Shown: positions 27,314-36,015, counted from the first letter of the stretch. The stretch is 64,000 bases of DNA from Staphylococcus argenteus (GCF_000236925.1 NC_016941.1:2678566-2742565); one strand, 5' to 3'. Translations and numbers: made by a program. Notes: a model not told the origin generated them from the letters alone.

Positions 27314-28285
27314 ATGAGAAAACTTATGCAAATCATGTTATGTGCATCACTTATATTATGTGCATCAATCATATTAAGCGGTTGCTCATTTATGCATAAA
27401 GATCAAACAAAATCTATTCCAAAGACGGTTAGCGTCAAAGATTACGATGGTAAATATATTGGTGAACATAAAAAAAGAAATGAAGTATTTCTGAAAAAAC
27501 ATAAAGATGAAGCGATCAAAAAATATAAAGACTACGTGAAAGACACCTTTGGTTATGATTGTAAAATTAATTTGGTGGAGGCCTATACTAATACATCTGG
27601 GTTTAGTGAGAAAAGTAAGGTAGATGGATTAGTAGTCGTCGGTACGGTCAACTATGACGTTCCTTTTCAATTTAGACTAATTTTTGTTGAGTCTGACAAT
27701 GGCATAACTATCACAACATTTACACCTGGCCATAAAAACGAAACGTCAGCTGCAGTTGCAGCCATGATGTATAAGCGTTATGAACACGATATAGAACAAG
27801 CTCGGTTAAAATTTAAATCCGAAGTTGAGAAAAATGGTTATTATGCCATGAATGAAAAACTGCAAGTTAAACAAGAATTTAATGGTGTTACTAAGCAATA
27901 CTTAAATTTCAATACCGTTAGTATAGATGACCTAGATAAGTTTAAAAAAGAATTCAAGCCTGTCATGCACTTAAAAGGTGATGCATTCAATCAACAGTTA
28001 CAATCTTTGATTAACAAATATCCACAAATACAAAAAAACATGAATTCTGACTTTATTGCCTATTACGATAAGAAAAGCACAAAAGTCGTTAATAAATATT
28101 CATGGGATTTACAGGTACCAACAAATGACACAATGAAAAAAATACCTGGATTGAAAATGATGTATTTTTACAAAGACGGCGTATCCCCGAGCCAAATTGG
28201 AGAAGATGGCAGACTAGAAAATAAGACTAATAAAATATCAATGGATGGTGGAAATTGGGAAGAGATTCAAAAAGAAATAAAGTAG
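27314..28285 (+). CDS. TilA-like lipoprotein 1 (putative immunity to lipase toxin)
   Basis: The 323-residue product has a lipoprotein signal peptide with lipobox LSGC (Cys24). Its hydrophobic core is longer than in the three sister genes because the LCASLIL/LCASIIL block is duplicated. The mature part shares SVKDYDGKYIGEHKKRNEVFLKKHKD and TVNYDVPFQFRL-type sequence with the others. The family resembles DUF1672-like staphylococcal lipoproteins. Its place upstream of a TslA-type lipase suggests the TilA immunity role: membrane-anchored and extracellular, blocking phospholipase. SD AAAGGGG lies 10 nt before the ATG. The immunity assignment is inferred from context. Confidence 0.7.
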   Translation: MRKLMQIMLCASLILCASIILSGCSFMHKDQTKSIPKTVSVKDYDGKYIGEHKKRNEVFLKKHKDEAIKKYKDYVKDTFGYDCKINLVEAYTNTSGFSEKSKVDGLVVVGTVNYDVPFQFRLIFVESDNGITITTFTPGHKNETSAAVAAMMYKRYEHDIEQARLKFKSEVEKNGYYAMNEKLQVKQEFNGVTKQYLNFNTVSIDDLDKFKKEFKPVMHLKGDAFNQQLQSLINKYPQIQKNMNSDFIAYYDKKSTKVVNKYSWDLQVPTNDTMKKIPGLKMMYFYKDGVSPSQIGEDGRLENKTNKISMDGGNWEEIQKEIK

Positions 28286-28357
28286 TGTAATGTCAAAAAA
28301 CAAATTTTTTTATATTTATATCCCAAAAATACTACTTATCATGAGGAGTCATTAAAA

Positions 28358-29287
28358 ATGAGAAAACTTATGCAAATCATATTATGTGCATCAATCATAT
28401 TAAGCGGTTGCTCATTTATGCATAAAGATCAAACAAAATCTATTCCAAAAGCGGTTAGCGTCAAAGATTACGATGGTAAATATATTGGTGAACATAAAAA
28501 AAGAAATGAAGTATTTCTGAAAAAACATAAAGATGCAGCAATCAAAAAATATAAAGACTACGTGAAAGACACCTTTGGTTATGATTGTAAAATTAATTTA
28601 ATTAAGCCATATACTAATGCATCTGGGTTTAGTGAAAAAAGCAAAACAGATGGCTTAGTTGTTGTTGGTACGGTCAATTATGACGTTCCTTTTCAATTAC
28701 GATTACTCTTTGTTGAATCTGATAATGGTGTAACCATCACTACATTTACTCCAGGTCATGAAAATGAAACATCGGCGGCAATTTCAGCCATGATGTATAA
28801 ACGTTATGAACATGAAATTGAACAAGCTCGGTTAAAATTTAAATCCGAAGTTGAAAAAAATGGTTACTTTGCCATGAATGAAAAACTTCAAGTAAAACAA
28901 GAATATAACGGAGTTGTAAGGCAATATTTAAATTTTAAAACTCCTGGAATTGAAGGCATGGATAAATTCAAAAAAGAATTCAAACCGCTTATGAATAAAT
29001 CAAATAGTGATTTTAATCAGAAATTTGACGCATTGTTAATGAAACACCCTGAAATTAAAGATCAAACTAAAACTAATTTTATTGCATATTATAGTAAAAA
29101 CAAAACTCGTGATATCGTTGGTGACTACGTAGTAACCCTACAAAAACCTACTAACAAAGTAATGAAAAATTACCCAGGCATTAAATTTATGAAATTTTAT
29201 AAGGATAGTGTTTCCCCATCACAACTTGATAAGAATGGTAGATTAAAATCTGAAGTCGAAGAAGTTTCTACTCTTGGAGGGGAATAG
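28358..29287 (+). CDS. TilA-like lipoprotein 2
   Basis: The 309-residue product is nearly identical to lipoprotein 1 through its first 190 residues and then diverges strongly. The C-terminal third (KTPGIEGMDKFKKEFKPLMN, then HPEIKDQTKTNFIAYY) differs from the version shared by copies 1, 3 and 4. Lipobox LSGC has Cys18. The gene ends at STLGGE with a GGAGGGG sequence at the stop. In copy 4 the same sequence serves as the ribosome binding site of the lipase gene; here no start codon follows. Probable variant immunity protein. SD is AGGAG. Confidence 0.68.
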   Translation: MRKLMQIILCASIILSGCSFMHKDQTKSIPKAVSVKDYDGKYIGEHKKRNEVFLKKHKDAAIKKYKDYVKDTFGYDCKINLIKPYTNASGFSEKSKTDGLVVVGTVNYDVPFQLRLLFVESDNGVTITTFTPGHENETSAAISAMMYKRYEHEIEQARLKFKSEVEKNGYFAMNEKLQVKQEYNGVVRQYLNFKTPGIEGMDKFKKEFKPLMNKSNSDFNQKFDALLMKHPEIKDQTKTNFIAYYSKNKTRDIVGDYVVTLQKPTNKVMKNYPGIKFMKFYKDSVSPSQLDKNGRLKSEVEEVSTLGGE

Positions 29288-29391
29288 CATAAAAATCGAT
29301 AACATTAATTTAACCATTACGAATTGCCTAAAGACATTTTGATGTTCTATAGTTCCTTATAAAAATACTCAATATAGAGGAGATATTAAAA

Positions 29392-30336
29392 ATGAGAAAA
29401 GTAACTAGCTTTGTATTGTGTACATCACTTATTTTAGGTGGCTGTTCTTTTATGCATAAAGATCAAACAAAAGATATCCCAAAGACGGTTAGCGTCAAAG
29501 ATTATGATGGTAAATATATTGGCGAACATAAAAAAAGAAATGAAGTATTTCTGAAAAAACATAAAGATGAAGCGATCAAAAAATATAAAGACTACGTGAA
29601 AGACACCTTTGGCTATGATTGTAAAATTAATTTAGTTGATGCCTATACTAATAAATCTGGATTTAGTGAGAAAAGTAAAACAGATGGTATATCAGTGATT
29701 GGTACTGTCAATTATGACGTTCCTTTTCAACTCCAATTACTTTTTGTTGAATCTGATAATGGTGTAACCATCACTACATTTACACCTGGACATATAAATG
29801 AAACATCAGCGGCAGTTTCAGCCATGATGTATAAGCGTTATGAACATGAAATCGAACAAGCTCGATTAAATCTTAAAAATGAAATTGAAAAAGATGGCTA
29901 TTATGCGATGAGCGAAAAACTTCAACTAAAACAAGAATTTAATGGCGTTACTAAACAATTTTTGAATTTCAACACAGACAGTATCGATGACTTAAAAAAG
30001 TTTAAACAAGAATTTAAGCCTGTTATGCACTTAAAAGGTGATGCATTTAATCAACAGTTACAATTTTTGATTAACAAATATCCACAAATACAAAAAAATA
30101 TGAAATCAGAGTTCATTGCTTATTATGATAACGAAAAAAATAGAGAAACAGTAAAAAACTATGCTTGGAATCTTCAAAAATCTATAAATGACGTTATGCA
30201 ATCATATCCTAGCACAAAATTTGTACAGTTTTATAAAGATGATGTTTCCCCGTCAATGGTAGATGGAAATGGCCGCTTAAAATCGGATGCTAATGTAATT
30301 TCCATCGAGGGAGGAAAGTATAATGAGAACAAATAA
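29392..30336 (+). CDS. TilA-like lipoprotein 3
   Basis: The 314-residue product has signal peptide MRKVTSFVLCTSLILGGC with lipid-acceptor Cys18. The middle is family-conserved. The C-terminal part (FNTDSIDDLKKFKQEFKPVM, LKGDAFNQQLQ) is shared with copy 4. GAGGAG lies 9 nt before the ATG. Its last 14 nt overlap the start of a truncated lipase gene, so this was once a lipoprotein-toxin pair arranged like copy 4 with tslA. Confidence 0.7.
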   Translation: MRKVTSFVLCTSLILGGCSFMHKDQTKDIPKTVSVKDYDGKYIGEHKKRNEVFLKKHKDEAIKKYKDYVKDTFGYDCKINLVDAYTNKSGFSEKSKTDGISVIGTVNYDVPFQLQLLFVESDNGVTITTFTPGHINETSAAVSAMMYKRYEHEIEQARLNLKNEIEKDGYYAMSEKLQLKQEFNGVTKQFLNFNTDSIDDLKKFKQEFKPVMHLKGDAFNQQLQFLINKYPQIQKNMKSEFIAYYDNEKNRETVKNYAWNLQKSINDVMQSYPSTKFVQFYKDDVSPSMVDGNGRLKSDANVISIEGGKYNENK

Positions 30337-30532
30337 TCATATAACCGATTTAGATGCTATTGAGTTAAGTAGCAGTTGGAAGTACAATTCGAAATTGGTG
30401 ACTGACAAAAATGTAAATGTAAATAACCACATTTATCGCATTATAGATAAATTCGAGTCTATCAAGACTGACCATGTCTATAAATTATATGAACGTAATG
30501 ATAATGATAGAAGTAGAGGGATGGATTGCTAA
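30323..30532 (+). pseudogene. N-terminal fragment of a TslA-type lipase toxin gene
   Basis: The 69-codon ORF has GGAGG 8 nt before its ATG. It encodes a close relative of the first 65 residues of the full-length lipase at 31658: NHITDLDAIELSSSWKYNS and YKLYER match NHITDLDAIELSSAWNYNS-like and YKLYER sequence there. The reading frame stops just before the strand leading to the FDGTDF loop, so the catalytic Ser, Asp and His are absent. Downstream is non-coding DNA resembling the spacer between copies 2 and 3. It is best read as the remains of a second toxin gene, removed by recombination. Confidence 0.75.
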
Positions 30533-30726
30533 TAAAAAACTTGAAGACATTTTAGTGTACTATAGTTCCTTATCCAAATAATCACATTAACTTTACAATT
30601 AAATATAAAATTATTAGCTATTACGAGAATAATTAAGTTATAATTATATTGCATTAAAACACTTTAACTATTATTTATATTTTTATTTTCATTATAAAAA
30701 CACTCAATATAGAGGAGATATTAAAA

Positions 30727-31671
30727 ATGAGAAAAGTAACTAGCTTTGTATTGTGTACATCACTTATTTTAGGAGGCTGTTCTTTAATGCATAAAGATCA
30801 AACAAAATCTATTCCAAAAACGGTTAGCGTCAAAGATTATGATGGTAAATATATTGGTGAACATAAGGATAGAAATGAAGTGTTTCTCAAAAAACATAAA
30901 GATGAAGCAATCAAAAAATATAAAGACTACGTGAAAGACACCTTTGGCTATGATTGTAAAGTTAATTTGATTAAACCATATACTAATGCTTCTGGGTTTA
31001 GTAAGAAAAGTAAAACAGATGGCTTAGTAGTCGTCGGTACGGTCAATTATGACGTTCCCTTTCAATTTAGACTGATATTTGTTGAGTCTGGAAATGGCGT
31101 GGCTATCACAACATTTACACCTGGTCATGTAAATGAAACATCAGCGGCAGTTGCAGCCATGATGTATAAACGTTATGAACCTGAAATCGAACGAGCTCGG
31201 TTAAAATTTAAATCAGAAGTTGAGAAAAACGGTTATTACACCATGAATGAAAAACTTCAAAAGAAGCAAGAATTCAATGGCGTTACTAAACAATTTTTGA
31301 ATTTCAACACAGACAGTATCGATGACTTAAAAAAGTTTAAACAAGAATTTAAGCCTGTTATGCACTTAAAAGGAGATGCATTCAATCAACAGTTACAATC
31401 TTTGATTAATAAATATCCTCAAATACAAAAAAATATGGAGTCAGAATTTATTGCTTATTACGATAAAGGTGAAAACAGAGAGACTGTTGCTAACTATGTT
31501 TGGAACCTACAAAAAACAACTAATGACACAATGAAACTTTATCCAGGAAATAAAAGCATCATATTTTACAAAGATAAAGTTTCTGCTTCACAATTAGATG
31601 AGCATAAACGTTTACAATCAGATTCTCAAGAAATTTCCATTTCTGGAGGGGAAAATGATGAAAAAAAATGA
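30727..31671 (+). CDS. TilA-like lipoprotein 4, cognate to the full-length lipase
   Basis: The 314-residue lipoprotein (Cys18 in LGGC) has the family core SVKDYDGKYIGEHKDRNEVFL and the C-terminal version shared with copy 3. GAGGAG lies 9 nt before the ATG. Its 3' end overlaps the start of the full-length tslA-like gene by 14 nt, which supports co-translation and makes it the most likely cognate immunity protein. Copies 1-3 would then be extra immunity to related toxins, or relics. Confidence 0.72.
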   Translation: MRKVTSFVLCTSLILGGCSLMHKDQTKSIPKTVSVKDYDGKYIGEHKDRNEVFLKKHKDEAIKKYKDYVKDTFGYDCKVNLIKPYTNASGFSKKSKTDGLVVVGTVNYDVPFQFRLIFVESGNGVAITTFTPGHVNETSAAVAAMMYKRYEPEIERARLKFKSEVEKNGYYTMNEKLQKKQEFNGVTKQFLNFNTDSIDDLKKFKQEFKPVMHLKGDAFNQQLQSLINKYPQIQKNMESEFIAYYDKGENRETVANYVWNLQKTTNDTMKLYPGNKSIIFYKDKVSASQLDEHKRLQSDSQEISISGGENDEKK

Positions 31672-33751
31672 TCATATAACCGATTTAGACGCAATTGAAT
31701 TAAGTAGTGCTTGGAATTACAATAGTAATATTTCAAAAAATGACAAGATTAATGTAAATGGTAGCATGTATAAAGTTATAAAACAGCAACAAACAACTAA
31801 CACTGGACTCGGCTATAAATTATATGAACGTTATGACAATAATAAAAGTACTGGACAGATAATAATATCTTTTGATGGTACTGATTTTAGTGACCCAAAC
31901 GATGTAAGTGCAGATTTAAGACTCGCTGGAGACTCAATTCCAAATCAATTACTGGAAGCAGGAAAAGTGTATTCTGATTTAAAACAAAAATACAGTGATG
32001 CAGACTCTTTAGATGCAGATGCATTTTACAAAAAATATAATTTAAAAATCGATGATTACAAAGGAAAGTCAATCACAAATGCAGGGGGTAATTCACTCTC
32101 TGGAGCCATAGCTCAATATTTAGGTGTATTAGATCCAGGTCTTAACGTAACTACTACAAATTCTGCACCTATGCCAAGATCTATTACCCGTATGGCTCGT
32201 CGAGATGCAAATAATATACATAATTACCACAGTAGAAGTGATGTCTTGACTAGAATTAATATAGGTGGGCTTATGTATAATTCCATGGTCGGAAAACACA
32301 TTTTCCTAGAAAATGGCGTGTCTACATTTGGAGCATTGGGACCTGCTCATACTGGATACAACTTTGAAGAAAAAGAGAAGTTAGACCATTTTGATCAAGA
32401 CAATATTATTAACAAGGAAGTCTATACGAGCCGCAATGGATTGAAAATTTATGCTGACATGGATGAACATACTCCTATATTTGTATGGAGTGGTGATGCT
32501 ATTGGTGCTGGCACATCAAAAATAAAATTAGATAAAGGGCACCTGGCGGATTTAAACGACTATGTGCATGGTAGATTAACCGAATATGTAAATAATATTG
32601 ATCTTAAAATGAAAGATATTCGAACATCCGTTGAACGTGAAAATAATAATTTTAGTCAACATGTAAATGAAACGAAAGATTATTTTAAAAAAGTAATAAA
32701 ACTTAACGAATTAGAAGGTTGGATTCACAACATATCCAATCTAATTAGAACTAAAATTGAAAGTAAAGCGGATGAATTAAAAGGTAACCTCAGAACACTT
32801 AGAGACCAAGATAATATTTTAGATTTAGTAGGTGCCGATCATATTATTAATTCAATTATTGATTTTATTGATAAAATTACCGATAAAATTTCAAAATTCA
32901 TTAAATATGGTGATGATTTCATGGAAGCTGCTTTTGATATAGTTAGCAACACTATTGTCAAAATGTTTGTCAACTTATCAGAAGGATTTGAGGATGGTGT
33001 TAGAGAAGAAGTTTTAGCCCATTTGAATGTTGTAATACCAAATATTCAAATTATCAAAAATCAAGTCACTAATTTCGGTGATGGCATTAATGATATATTG
33101 ACCCAAATGACCCATTTGGATGACAATGTAATGGTTAACAACGTACCCATCAATAAAAATGCTACAAAGCAAACATCAAAACCACTTGCAGAATCTAAGA
33201 ATTTATTATTGAATTTAGAAATCCGAAATAAAGTGATGGAATCTGGTTTGGGTACACTTGCGTCAAATATAAATCTTTTGATAGTACCAGAAACAGTAAG
33301 AATCATTGCGCTCATTTCTATAGTTGATGCATGCACACCAACATTATCTTATTTTGTTGGTAAGATTGAATGGATTGCATCCAAAGTTCCATTTGCCAAG
33401 ACAACAGCGGAAACACTTAAATCTTTTAAAAATCTTATTGATAAGTTACATCAACAATTAACTGATATGCGATTAATCCTAGATGAACTTATTTTTACAG
33501 AATATATTATCAATGAGATGCAAGATTTTTTCAAAAATGCACTACTATCAGATAGCCTTCTAAGAGATATTAAAGTATTAAGTGCTAATGCTAAAGGTGA
33601 CGCCGACATGTTAGAAACGGAACTTCATGCTGTCATAAACGCAATGTCTCAAAACGAAGGTAAATCTGTTGATGCACTTAAAAATAGTACCGCTTCTCTA
33701 AAAAACAATCTAACCAAATTAAAAGAACAACTCGATAAAACCACACATTAA
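31658..33751 (+). CDS. tslA: TslA-type type VII secreted lipase toxin
   Basis: The 697-residue product has no signal peptide. The N-terminal alpha/beta-hydrolase domain (about 1-290) carries the nucleophile elbow GGNSLSG with Ser146, a likely acid at Asp195 (HSRSDVLT) and His231 (GPAHTGY). From about residue 295 to the end the protein is almost entirely helical and coiled-coil-like, with one hydrophobic stretch near 545-575. A lipase at the N-terminus and a helical targeting region at the C-terminus is the reverse layout described for TslA, a phospholipase A exported by the type VII system and neutralised by TilA. GGAGGGG is 6 nt before the ATG at 31658 and 3 nt before one at 31655. Small helical partners like TlaA1/TlaA2 are not evident nearby. 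The C-terminus may be a diverged version. Confidence 0.75.
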   Translation: MKKNDHITDLDAIELSSAWNYNSNISKNDKINVNGSMYKVIKQQQTTNTGLGYKLYERYDNNKSTGQIIISFDGTDFSDPNDVSADLRLAGDSIPNQLLEAGKVYSDLKQKYSDADSLDADAFYKKYNLKIDDYKGKSITNAGGNSLSGAIAQYLGVLDPGLNVTTTNSAPMPRSITRMARRDANNIHNYHSRSDVLTRINIGGLMYNSMVGKHIFLENGVSTFGALGPAHTGYNFEEKEKLDHFDQDNIINKEVYTSRNGLKIYADMDEHTPIFVWSGDAIGAGTSKIKLDKGHLADLNDYVHGRLTEYVNNIDLKMKDIRTSVERENNNFSQHVNETKDYFKKVIKLNELEGWIHNISNLIRTKIESKADELKGNLRTLRDQDNILDLVGADHIINSIIDFIDKITDKISKFIKYGDDFMEAAFDIVSNTIVKMFVNLSEGFEDGVREEVLAHLNVVIPNIQIIKNQVTNFGDGINDILTQMTHLDDNVMVNNVPINKNATKQTSKPLAESKNLLLNLEIRNKVMESGLGTLASNINLLIVPETVRIIALISIVDACTPTLSYFVGKIEWIASKVPFAKTTAETLKSFKNLIDKLHQQLTDMRLILDELIFTEYIINEMQDFFKNALLSDSLLRDIKVLSANAKGDADMLETELHAVINAMSQNEGKSVDALKNSTASLKNNLTKLKEQLDKTTH

Positions 33752-33835
33752 ATTCATATATTTTGAGTGAATAGAATTATATTTCCATAGCAAACATTCC
33801 TAAACTACACATGTTACATAAGAGATTCATTTTTG

Positions 33836-33870
33836 AAGAAACGGGTAAAATGATAAAGCAACCGTTTTTC
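33836..33870 (+). terminator. Possible terminator after tslA
   Basis: GAAGAAACGG and CCGTTTTTC form a stem around an A-rich loop 85 nt after the tslA stop and about 30 nt before the next start. The T-tract is short. Confidence 0.5.
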
Positions 33871-33898
33871 AAAAAATCAAACATTGGAGGAATTATAT

Positions 33899-34258
33899 AT
33901 GATTTTGCGTTACGCAACTAATTTAAAACTTGCGAAGGAGCTATACCAAGCCAGTAAACCTAAATTGCAAGAAGATAAGGGTATGATTGAACTGTTTGAG
34001 CATACTTTCGGCTTGCAAAAAGAACTTGTAAAATACGTCGGCATTGCAGAAGCAACTACTGCTGCTTTATACTCAGCGAGCTTTATCAATAAAAACATTT
34101 CTCGCCTTGCTTCGCTATCAACGATAGGTATTTTAAGTGTTGCTGCTTACAAACATTTCGAAGCTGGTCATGGAAAAAAAGGTGCGCAACATGCATTAGA
34201 TTTATTAGGACTTGCTACTTTAAGTTTACTAGATACATTTTCTTGTAATAAAAAATAG
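33899..34258 (+). CDS. Small membrane protein, possibly DoxX-like
   Basis: The 119-residue product has about three hydrophobic segments: YVGIAEATTAALYSASFI, LASLSTIGILSVAAY and ALDLLGLATLSLLDTF. A GHGKKGAQHA motif lies between the last two. The layout recalls DoxX-like small membrane proteins, but the match is weak and no function can be assigned. GGAGG lies 8 nt before the ATG at 33899; a TTG at 33884 overlaps that site and is not the start. It follows the lipase gene on the same strand behind a possible terminator. Confidence 0.65.
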   Translation: MILRYATNLKLAKELYQASKPKLQEDKGMIELFEHTFGLQKELVKYVGIAEATTAALYSASFINKNISRLASLSTIGILSVAAYKHFEAGHGKKGAQHALDLLGLATLSLLDTFSCNKK

Positions 34259-34342
34259 TCTTCATTTTAGAAGCACATACTTTAGCAACTATGTACTTTG
34301 GATTCAAGCCATAAACAGTACACCGCTATAGCATGTGTTTTA

Positions 34343-34954
34343 TTATTTTTCTGGTCTATTTATTGTAAATATTTCCCCTAATTTAGCATAATCATTTCCG
34401 GCTAAACGAGAAACAGCCTGTAATCCATGTGGATTGATTTTAAAATCACCCTCATAAATACTGTCATCAATGTGATACGTTACAATTTCACCTATTATTA
34501 AGTCAGCTCCATCTAATTCATCTCCAAGTAATATGATTTGCGATAGTTTACATTCGAATCTCATTTTTGCTTCTTGGATCCCTGGCGTCTTAATCGTTGT
34601 AGATGTTACAAGTGATAACTCTGTACGACTTAACTCGCTGTCTCCGTATACCAAAGGCGCTGCAGTCTCATTAATATCTTGAACGTTATCTTCGTCTGTA
34701 ATATGCACAACAAAGTCTCCAGTCCGCTCTATATTCAATGCAGTATCTTTTCTCTTACCTCCTGCACGTTGAACTGCAATAGCAATCATTGGCGGATGAT
34801 TATTAACAATATTAAAAAAACTAAATGGTGCTGCATTTACTGATATATCTTGATTTAATGTTGTTACGAAAGCTATAGGCCGTGGAATAATTGAACCAAT
34901 TAACAATTTATAGTTTTCTTTAGCGGATAATGACTGTGCATCAAACGTACGCAT
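34343..34954 (-). CDS. Flavin reductase-like FMN-binding protein, second copy
   Basis: The 203-residue product has the flavin reductase-like split-barrel signature GSIIPRPIAFVTTLNQD, followed by SVNAAPFSFFNIVNNHPPMIA. A bound FMN is expected and the physiological substrate is unknown. It is only distantly similar to the 232-residue protein at 26304. The ATG at 34954 (MRTFDAQSLSAKENYK) has GAGG 8 nt upstream; longer in-frame starts up to 34984 have no good ribosome binding site. Confidence 0.85.
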   Translation of the reverse strand: MRTFDAQSLSAKENYKLLIGSIIPRPIAFVTTLNQDISVNAAPFSFFNIVNNHPPMIAIAVQRAGGKRKDTALNIERTGDFVVHITDEDNVQDINETAAPLVYGDSELSRTELSLVTSTTIKTPGIQEAKMRFECKLSQIILLGDELDGADLIIGEIVTYHIDDSIYEGDFKINPHGLQAVSRLAGNDYAKLGEIFTINRPEK

Positions 34955-35032
34955 TATACCAACCTCTTTTCTTAATATAACCATCTATTTCTCCGTTTTA
35001 AGTTAATTTAAACATCTATACCACTCTGAAAA

Positions 35033-35509
35033 TCACTTGTATTTATTTAGCAAATCTTTTGAAAGATGACACATATGCATATCTTCTGGATATTTTTCTA
35101 AATGTTGCTGATGTTCTTCTGCACTTTTAATATAATTAGACAACGGTAAGACTTCCACTGCAATTTGCCCTCTGTCTTTTCGTCGATTAATGAACTGACG
35201 CGCTTCAGTCAAATGCTTATCTACACAACTATATAAACCCGTTCGATACTTTTCTCCAATATCATTTCCTTGTTGATTCACACTGTATGGATCAATAATT
35301 TCAAATAAATAATTCATGATGTCTGTAATTGTTAACATACGATCATCAAAATGAAGTTTGACACATTCTGCATAACCATCATACGGACCGTCTAATATAG
35401 AGCTTCCTCCATTTGCTCTTCCTGCTTCTGTATGTATAATTCCTGGAATTGTTGAGAAAAATGCTTCTACACCCCATAGACATCCTCCTGCTACATAGAC
35501 AACTGCCAT
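35033..35509 (-). CDS. msrA: Peptide methionine sulfoxide reductase MsrA
   Basis: The 158-residue product reduces the S form of methionine sulfoxide in proteins. The active-site motif is GGCLWGVE, with Leu replacing the Phe of the common GCFWG; the nucleophilic Cys is retained. Other family features are the NGGSSILDGPYDGYAE segment, YRTGLYSC and AEEHQQHLEKYP. One distal Cys (MCHLS) may act in recycling. GAGGTG lies 5 nt before the ATG at 35509 and 2 nt before one at 35512. It is coupled to the upstream GNAT gene, whose stop overlaps this start region. S. aureus has several msrA copies and I cannot say which number this is. Confidence 0.9.
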   Translation of the reverse strand: MAVVYVAGGCLWGVEAFFSTIPGIIHTEAGRANGGSSILDGPYDGYAECVKLHFDDRMLTITDIMNYLFEIIDPYSVNQQGNDIGEKYRTGLYSCVDKHLTEARQFINRRKDRGQIAVEVLPLSNYIKSAEEHQQHLEKYPEDMHMCHLSKDLLNKYK

Positions 35510-35511
35510 CA

Positions 35512-36015
35512 TTACACCTCATCATCCTTTATTTTTATATCTTTTACTAGGTTATACCATTTAATCCCACCATGGCATGATTCTGATATACCTTCATTAC
35601 GATAACCATATTTTTCGTAAAATGAAATTAATGATTCTCGACATGTTAACGTTATACCCTGTCGTTGTTGATTCTTAGCAAGATTTTCAAAATAGTTTAG
35701 TAAACGGCCTGCAATACCCTGACCTTGATAGTTTGGTGCTACAACAAGACCTAACACACTAATATAACCACCTTCACTATCATTTGTTTGGACATTTTTA
35801 AATAAATCATCGCTAATGTAACGCTCTTTTATCACAGGACCGTTGATGTATCCAATGACTTCCCCGTTGTATTCAGCAACTATAAAGCTATCTTGAATTT
35901 GTTCAATTCTAGATTTCAATGCCTCGGGCGTTGCAGCTTCTTCCGGTGAAAAACCAATATTTTCAAGTGCAATAATTTGATCTAAGTCCTGTATGATTAC
36001 TTTTCTTAATACCAT
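35512..36015 (-). CDS. GNAT-family N-acetyltransferase
   Basis: The 167-residue product has the GNAT acetyl-CoA-binding motif VLGLVVAPNYQGQGIAGRLLNYF (Q/RxxGxG/A) and the C-terminal TCRESLISFYEKYGYRNEG motif. It looks closest to arylalkylamine-type GNATs. The acceptor is unknown. GGAAGTG lies 5 nt before the ATG. It is first of a two-gene unit with msrA, at zero spacing. Confidence 0.85.
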   Translation of the reverse strand: MVLRKVIIQDLDQIIALENIGFSPEEAATPEALKSRIEQIQDSFIVAEYNGEVIGYINGPVIKERYISDDLFKNVQTNDSEGGYISVLGLVVAPNYQGQGIAGRLLNYFENLAKNQQRQGITLTCRESLISFYEKYGYRNEGISESCHGGIKWYNLVKDIKIKDDEV

